A program made the position numbers and the translations under genes. A stretch of 64,000 bases of DNA from Bubalus kerabau (Eukaryota; Chordata; Mammalia; Artiodactyla; Bovidae): NCBI RefSeq assembly GCF_029407905.1, contig NC_073633.1:28162501-28226500 (forward strand), written 5' to 3'. The notes below the pieces were generated by a model. The model was not told the DNA's origin. It ran no database searches and saw only the letters and a list, made by a program, of their open reading frames with translations. Shown here piece after piece: positions 57,511-64,000 of this stretch. How positions within the stretch are numbered: the first letter of the stretch is position 1; every line of letters begins with the position of its first letter.

Positions 57511-57837
57511 CATGAGGTCATTTGCTGAAATAAGAACAATAATACTAATGAAAATTTGTTTTTCAATTTGATATAATATATTTATGTATTACTTAACCAA
57601 TTTTAACTCCCTTCTCCAATTTGCCTACATGTAGTAACATAAGACATGTTAATATAAGTCAATGTTATATGTTATTATAGCTCAGTGGTGAAGATACAGG
57701 ATTCAATGAGAGGGTATGTCTTAGGTAGAAAAGAAAATAACATCACCCACAAAGGGATAAATGAACTTGCTATAATCTTCACAGGATATGTTTACAATGT
57801 TTTGGGTTGAATGAGGAATTATTGCATCATATTAGCA

Positions 57838-58198
57838 AGAAGTGTGGTGCTGGAGAATACTCTTGAGAGTCCTTTGGATTGCAAAGAGATCAAAACAGTC
57901 AATCCTAAATGAAATCAACCCTGAATATTTACTGGAAGGACTGATACTGAAGCTGAAACTTCAGTACTTTGGCCACTTGGTGAGAAAAGCCAACTCATTG
58001 GCTCAAAAGACCCTGATGCTGGGAAAGAATGAAGGCAAAAGAAGAAGACAGCAGCAGAGGTTGAGGCAATTGGATGGTATCACCAATTCAGTGGACATGA
58101 ATTTGAGCAAACTCCAAAAGATAGTGGGCGATAGAGGATCCTGCAGTCCACGGGATCACAGAGTCAGACACGACTTAGTGACTGAACAGCAACAACAA
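57838..58198 (+). mobile_element. BovB 3' fragment
   Basis: Last 360 bp of BovB with tail GACTGAACAGCAACAACAAC, flanked by AGCAAGAAG / AGCAGGAAG. Its counterpart at 43331-43430 keeps only the last 100 bp. Confidence 0.82.
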
Positions 58199-59299
58199 CA
58201 CTAGCAGGAAGCATAGTTTTGCTACGGTCTTTATTCAGAAGCTGTTAAAGAGCACAGATGGATGCCAAGTTAACAAAGAGGATACTGTAGCAGCTTTGTA
58301 CTCTCTTAACTAACTGGAAATATCTTTCCCAGAATGTGCTTCCCGTATTTTTCTGGGTTAGGGTTGGCCACAAAAGAAATTTGTGTGACATTTGGAAGGT
58401 CGTTTTGATGAAGCAGCCACAGTTTTTATGTTTTGTGGGTTGGTGCAGGGCTCCAGAGACTATGGTTACTCACTCATGTTGCTGCTGAACTGATAGCTCA
58501 TCTTATCATTGATTCACAATCCTTGCACTTCCCACCAAACCTCCTCCTCATATTCTCTTTGTCTTGGACCAAGTAGGTATGTTAGCATGATGCCAAATGA
58601 CACCCACTTCTCCTAAGGTCACTCACTACTGTGGAACTGAAGGAGGTGAGACACAGACAAGTTGGTTCCATTATCCTCATGGTTCTAGTATATTCTTATG
58701 AGTCACAGTTTGACTGTGCTTTGGTCTATATCCAACTTTGTTCTACAAATACTACTCCAGCTGATTAACAGTGAATTCAGTCTCAGCACCACATACAAAG
58801 ATAGCAGCTTTGTATACACTCTTCCACCAGATCTAGCAGTTGCCTGAGTTCTAATCTTCATAACCAATTTTGTATTCGACACCACTGGTGACCTGCTTCT
58901 CTGATTGTACATTAAGTGACACAAGTCTAAGAAGAAAGGATTAAGGAAATAATTTTCATGATGATTCCAGATAACTAGACCCAGGTTTGGGATGTGAGTG
59001 TGGTTTAGTGAAACTGTCACTTTACATTATTATAGAGAAAGTTTACAACCTTACACAAGGTTACACATGCTCTGCATGATTGATTTAAAGTCAAGAATTC
59101 AAGAGGAGAATATTAGTAGAAAGTCATCCAGGACACCTGCTTCCAAATTACACAGAAGAAGCTTTTATTTAGAATTAAATCTTCTGATCCAGATCACAGA
59201 TTAAGGAACCACAGGACTACTATTTCTTGTCTGGTGTCTGCAGCTGTACATTTCAACCTGGGTCCTGAAGCAGGGAGGCTCTCTCTTATTAAGCTCTGA
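58199..59299. other. 3' flank of TRDV1 unit, no gene seen
   Basis: Paralogous to 43430-44530 and, more distantly, to 18.75-19.87 kb and 38.8-40.18 kb. Confidence 0.6.
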
Positions 59300-59338
59300 C
59301 GTTTTTGATCAGCTTTTCCTATTACTTCAAGCACTGTG
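59300..59338 (-). promoter_or_regulatory. Recombination signal of 59-kb TRDV1, weak nonamer
   Basis: Heptamer CACAGTG at 59332-59338, 23-bp spacer, nonamer TCAAAAACG at 59300-59308, altered at the outer bases from ACAAAAACC. Confidence 0.85.
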
Positions 59339-59924
59339 GATTCCCAGAGAGCACAGAAGTATTTTCCAGAATGTTCCAGCTTTAAGGATGAAATGGTAAG
59401 GCTGATGAACTTATGTGCTTTCTGGAAGTTTACAGAGTAGTGGCTGTCCCTTTCATTTCCATCTTCTGAATACTGATGAATGAGGTAAGTCATCTCTCCA
59501 CTGGGAAGTTGCTTGTACCAAAATATCCAGTAGGTGTACACGTTCCAACTTGTTTCATACCGACAGTCCAGGATGACTACGTTCTGCACTTGACTGGTTA
59601 TGTCTGGCTAATACTGAGTAACTTTCTGGGCCACACTAGATCCTGGGGCGGTGGGGGGGGGGGGGGAAGGACAAGAAAACAGCTGAAATAATAAACAAAA
59701 TAATGTATAAATTCAAGTAATGTTGGACCCAAATATTTACAAACCATACTGAAATCATAAGATGCTTGCTTTTCCCCAATCCTCCTTTCCTCCCCAAGTC
59801 CCTGTGAAGCTCCACGTGCCTGTGTGCAGGCTTTTCACCCTGAACACGTGCACCCATGTTTGAGAGCATCCCTGCCAGAGAAGGTGAAAGCCAGGAACAC
59901 CCAGAGCAGACTGGAGAGAGGCAT
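59339..59924 (-). pseudogene. TRDV1: T-cell receptor delta variable segment, TRDV1 subgroup, nonsense in FR1 and GC donor
   Basis: L-PART1 59876-59924 reads MPLSSLLWVFLAFTFS, but the donor is GCAGGG in place of GTAGGG (+ strand CCCTGCCAG at 59870). The V-exon 59339-59642 starts SSVAQKVTQY then TAG (minus of 59608-59610), where other copies have CAG in QDQ. Downstream the frame is intact: VVILDCRYETSWNVYTYWIF, WYKQLPSGEMTYLIHQ, a complete CDR2 region, and GKYFCALWES. The upstream intron border carries a 13-base G run on the + strand (59651-59667 region), which replaces the pyrimidine tract with C's. Three weaknesses (stop, donor, nonamer) make it a pseudogene. Confidence 0.9.
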
Positions 59925-60043
59925 GAGGCATGGATTCCCCTACACAAATGTGCTCAGTTCTGCCTCAAGCTAAGATTTCAGTGTCTTTGAGTGCCTGGCA
60001 GCACATATACATAGTAACTGGTTTCTGTGTGACTCCTCCCAAA

Positions 60044-60113
60044 CAGGAAGTAAGGTGTCATGTTCACTGACCACGTGGTCTGTGTACAGATAAAGACTGG
60101 CTCATCACACACC
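60044..60113 (-). promoter_or_regulatory. Conserved TRDV1 upstream block
   Basis: ETS core GGAAGT at 60046-60051, perfect palindrome GACCACGTGGTC at 60069-60080, and ATCACA in place of ACCACA. Confidence 0.43.
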
Positions 60114-60227
60114 TTTACTATGTCTACTTTTACTTCCCTGGTCATTAAGTTTGGCAGATCCTGAAAAGGGGCATAAAGAAAGCAATTAACATTAAAGGTT
60201 TGAACTGACGGAAACTGAAGATTAAAC

Positions 60228-60242
60228 AAGTTGACATACATT
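60228..60242. repeat. Left target-site duplication of L1
   Basis: AAGTTGACATACATT, matching AAGTTGATATACATT at 63285-63299 with one mismatch. Confidence 0.85.
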
Positions 60243-63200
60243 TTTTTAAATTTATTTATTTTAAATGGAGGCTAATTACTTTACAATATTGTAGTGGTTT
60301 TTGCCATATATTGACATGAATCAGCCATAGGTGTACATGTGTTCCCCCTCCTGAATTCCCCTTCCACTTCCCTCCCCATAGCATCCCTCAGGGTCATCCC
60401 AGTGCACCAGCCCTGAGCACCCTGTCTCATGCATCAAACCTGGACTGGCGATCTCTTTCACATATGATAATATATATTTCAATGCTATTCTCTCGAATCA
60501 TCCCATCCTCGCCTTCTCCCACAGAGTCCAAAAGATTGCTCTATACATCTGTGTTTCTTTTGCTGTCCCACATATAGGGTCATTGTTATCATTTTTCTAA
60601 ATTCCATATATATGTGTTAGTATACTGTATAGGTGTTTTTCTTTCTGACTTACTTCACTCTGTATTATAGGCTCCAGTTTCATCCACCTCATTAGAACTG
60701 ATTCAAATGCATTCTTTTTAATGGTTGAGAAATATTCCATCATGTATACAAACCACAGGTTTCTTATCTATTCGTCTGCCGATGGACATCTTGGTTGCTT
60801 CCATGTCCTGGCTATTGTACACAGTGCTGCAATGAACATTGGGGTACACGTGTCTCTTTCAATTCTGGTTTCCTCAGTGTTTATGTCCAGCAGTGGGATT
60901 GCTGGGTTGTATGGTAGTTCTCTTTCCAGTTTTTTAAGGAATCTCCACACTGTTCTTCATAGTGGCTGTATTAGTTTGCATTCCCACCAACAGTGAAGAG
61001 GGTTCCCTTTTATCCATACCCTCTCCAGCATTTATTGTTTGTAGACTTTTGGATAGCAGCCATTCTGACTGGTGTGAGATGGTACCTCATTGTGGTTTTG
61101 ATTTGCATTTCTCTGATAATGAGTGATGTTGAGTATCTTTTCATGTGTTTGTTAGCCATCTGTATGTCTTCTTTGGAGAAATGTCTGTTTAGTTCTTTGG
61201 CCCATTTTTTGATTGGGTCATTTATTTTTCTGGAATTGAGCTGCAGGAGCTGCTTGTATATTTTTGAGATTAATTCTTTGTCAGTTGCTTCATTTGCTAT
61301 TATTTTCTCCCATTCTGAAGGCTGTCTTTCCACCTTGCTTATAGTTTCCTTCATTTTGCTAAAGCTTTTAAGTTTAATTAGGTCCAATTTGTTTATTTTT
61401 GCCTTTATTTCCATTACTGTGGGAGATGGGTCATAGAGGATCCTGCTGTGATTTATGTCAGAGAGTGTTTTGCCTATGTTTTCCTCTAGGAGTTTTATAG
61501 TTTCTGGTCTTACATTTAGATCTTTAATCCATTTTGAGTTTATTTTTGTGTATGGTGTTAGATAGTGTTCTAGTTTCTTACTTTTACAAGTGGTTGACCA
61601 GTTTTCCACGCACCACTTGTTGAAGGGATTGTCTTTTCTCCATTGTATACTTTTGCCTCCTATGTCAAAGATAAGGTGCCCATAGGTGCATAGATTTATC
61701 TCTGGGCTTTCTATTTTGTTCCATTGATCTATATTTATGTCTTTGTGCCAGTACCATACTATCTTGATGGCTGTAGCTCTGTAGTAGAGCCTGAAATGAG
61801 ACAGGTTGATTCCTCCAGTTCCATTCTTCTTTCTCAAGATTGCTTTGGCTATTCGAGGTTTTTTTGTATTTCCATACAAATTGTGAAATTATTTGTTCTA
61901 GTTCTGTGAAAAATACCATTGGTAGCTTGATGGGGATTGCATTGAATCTATAGATTGCTTTGTGTAGTATACTCATTTTCACTATATTGATTCTTCTGAT
62001 CCATAAACATGGTATATTTCTCCATCTATTTGGGTCATCTTTGATTTCTTTTATCAGTGTTTTATAGTTTTCTATATATAGGTCTTTTGTTTCTTTGCTG
62101 CTGCTGCTGCTGCTAAGTCGCTTCAGTCGTGTCCAACTCTGTGTGACCCCATAGATGGCAGCCCACCAGGCTCCCCCATCCCTGGGATGCTCCAGGCAAG
62201 AACACTGGAGTGGGTTGCCATTTCCTTCTCCAATGCATGAAAGTGAAAAGTGAAAGTGAAGTCGCTCAGTCATGTCCGACTTTTAGCGATCCCATGGATG
62301 GCAGCCTACCAGGCTCCTCCACCCATGGGATTTTCCAGGCAAGAGTACTGGAGTGGGTTGCCATTTCCTTCCCTCTTTGCTTTTTTGGGTAGATTTATTC
62401 CTAAGTGTTTTATTCTTTTCATTGCAATGGTGAATGGAATTGTTTCCAATATTTCTCTTTCTGTTTTCTCATTGTTAGTGTATGGGAATGCAAGAGATTT
62501 TCTGTGTGTTAATTTTATATCCTGCGGCTTTATTCATTGATTAGCTCTGGTAATTTTCTGGTGGAGTCTCTAGGGTTTTCTATGTAGAGGATCATGTCAT
62601 CTGCAAACAGAGTTTTACTTCTTCTTTTCCAATCTGGATTCCTTTTATTTCTTTTTCTTCTCTGATTGCTGTGGCTAAAACTTCCAAAACTATGTTGAAT
62701 AGTAGTGGTGAGAGTGGGCACCCTTGTCTTGTTCCTGACTTTAGGGGAAATGCTTTCAATTTTTCACCATTGAGGATAATGTTTGCTGTGGGTTTGTCAC
62801 ATATGGCTTTTATTATGTTGAGGTATGTTCCCTCTATTCCTGCTTTCTGGAGGGTTTTTATAATAAATGGATGTTGAATTTTGTCAAAGGCTTTCTCTGC
62901 ATCTATTGAGATAATCATATGGTTTTTATCTTTCAATTTGTTAATGTGGTGTATCACATTGATTGATTTGTGGATATTAAAGAATCCTTGCATCCCTGGG
63001 ATAAAGCCCACTTGGTCATGATGTATGATCTTTTTAATATGTTGTTGGATTCTGTCTGTTAGAATTTTGTTAAGGATTTTTGCATCTATGTTCATCAGTG
63101 ATATTGGCCTGTAGTTTTCTTTTTTGGTGGCATCTTTGTCTGGTTTTGGTATTAGGGTGATGGTGGCCTTATAGAATGAGTTTGAAAGTTTACCTTCCTC

Positions 63201-63284
63201 TGAAACTTTCTGGAAGAGTTTGAGTAGGATAGGTGTTAAGTTAGCTCTTCTCTAAATTTTTAGTAGAATTCAGCTGTGAAGCTA
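60243..63284 (-). mobile_element. 5'-truncated L1_BT-type LINE, about 3 kb, with nested SINE
   Basis: Minus-oriented. T-rich 3' end at 60243, 3' UTR to about 60.75 kb, then ORF2. 61010-61879 encodes the ORF2 C-terminal half with long open frame (MYGNTKKPRIAKAILRKKNG). 62592-63095 encodes the RT palm (ISIDAEKAFDKIQHPF, SGTRQGCPLSPLLFNIVLEV). The FADDM catalytic motif is shifted out of frame by a small deletion near 62605. A Bov-A2 SINE at 62094-62372 splits the RT from the rest. There is no ORF1 or endonuclease, so it is dead. Confidence 0.92.
62094..62372 (-). mobile_element. Bov-A2 SINE nested in the L1
   Basis: (TGC)n start, two monomers joined by GAAAGTGAAAAGTGAAAGTG. L1 sequence TTTCTTTGC / CTCTTTGC flanks both sides. 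Confidence 0.9.
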
Positions 63285-64000
63285 AAGTTGATATACATTG
63301 ATTCAGTAAAATAATTTTGTCATCCTCTTTAAGATATAATTTAGTGTATCCTAAGAAATATTCTTGTAATCTACTGATTTGTCATTCATTTAGCCTATAC
63401 TTACTTTTCTCTATCCAGAATCTAGTGACTATTTTAGAACATTCACAGATTTTAGGACTTCTGGGTGAATAGCAATCTTATACAAAAATAATTAATGTAC
63501 CTCTGTCTTTTTTTTTTTTTTTTACTGTGTTCCAGGGCTCCACTTAGATTTTTCAACAAAAAAAATCACTTCAACATAAAATGACTTAAAAAATCAGCCC
63601 ATCTGAATTTCAGAGTCTATTCAGTGGTGTATGTTTAAATGAAATTATAATTGGAATAAAATATTATTCTTTTAAAATTTTATATTGAGTCTTATGTATT
63701 AAACTTTGAGGGCAATCAGGCTATTCAATCCTGTTACCTCTAAATGTAGAATTGTACTTATTAGATCATCTGTCCTAGAGTCATTCTCATGTCATATTTT
63801 CTGTCTCATGGGCCCAGAGTGTTCAGTCTCACTTGTCAGTTGCTCATTATTATTTCTCTTTATAAAATAAAGTTAAGATAAACATACCAGATCTTTAGCT
63901 GGTGTAATGCTATACTGCTCTCCTACAAAACTTAATATTTACAGACTGTAGACACTTAGTACCTATCAACACCAGAGAAGTTGGTGACTGAAGTTCTCTG
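63285..64000. other. Duplicated TRDV1 upstream flank to window end
   Basis: Right L1 target duplication at 63285-63299, then DNA colinear with 45.77-45.81 kb plus 47.01-47.67 kb. No gene seen. Confidence 0.65.

Noticed and set aside
1..64000. CRISPR arrays, phage, plasmid or bacterial operons
   Set aside because: No regularly spaced short repeats with unique spacers, no dense long frames and no ribosome-binding sites; all repetition is explained by mammalian retroelements and segmental duplication.

Overview
This window is mammalian germline DNA from a bovid, most likely cattle. It is packed with BovB (RTE) LINEs, Bov-tA and Bov-A2 SINEs and L1_BT-type L1 ends, a combination characteristic of Bovidae. 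I cannot separate cattle from close relatives by eye. There is no ordinary multi-exon gene. The genes are T-cell receptor variable (V) segments of the TRA/TRD locus, all on the minus strand, so the locus is read from high to low coordinates. Each intact V segment has a short leader exon (L-PART1), an intron of roughly 0.15-0.9 kb, a V-exon with the Ig-V hallmarks (first Cys, FR2 Trp, DSAxYxC) and a recombination signal (heptamer, 23-bp spacer, nonamer) on its low-coordinate side.

I find ten V segments. Five belong to the TRDV1 subgroup: 616-1170 (pseudogene), 19914-20376 (intact), 40221-40758 (open but lacking CDR2), 44576-45176 (open, with a long germline CDR3) and 59339-59924 (pseudogene). 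Five are TRAV-like: TRAV25-like pseudogene 7236-7830, TRAV26-like pseudogene 12507-13602, TRAV23-like relic 24676-25160, intact TRAV26-like 31261-32370 and intact TRAV23-like 51542-52047. This mixture fits the expanded TRDV1 family known in ruminants, whose members are interspersed among TRAV genes and feed a gamma-delta-rich repertoire.

The window was built by repeated segmental duplication. About 11.6-20.75 kb (TRAV26-like pseudogene plus TRDV1) is a paralogue of about 30.3-41.15 kb (intact TRAV26-like plus TRDV1). About 43.4-47.9 kb is a paralogue of 58.2-64.0 kb, and 21.7-24.8 kb of 47.5-51.5 kb. The first 6 kb carries a further copy of the TRDV1 unit. Retroelements present in only one copy (solo LTR 34855-36164, L1s 50681-51426 and 60243-63284, BovB 45815-47008) postdate the duplications. 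Shared insertions (BovB tails 12945/31690 and 43331/57838) predate them.

Between the V segments the DNA is largely retroelement: BovB copies in both orientations, several nested, one with inverted halves; old L1 blocks; dimeric SINEs; and one solo LTR with a clean 6-bp target duplication. I see no rRNA, tRNA gene, CRISPR array, prokaryotic gene or wholly new system. The most interesting content is how individual V segments have been altered in ways that could change, or end, their contribution to the receptor repertoire.
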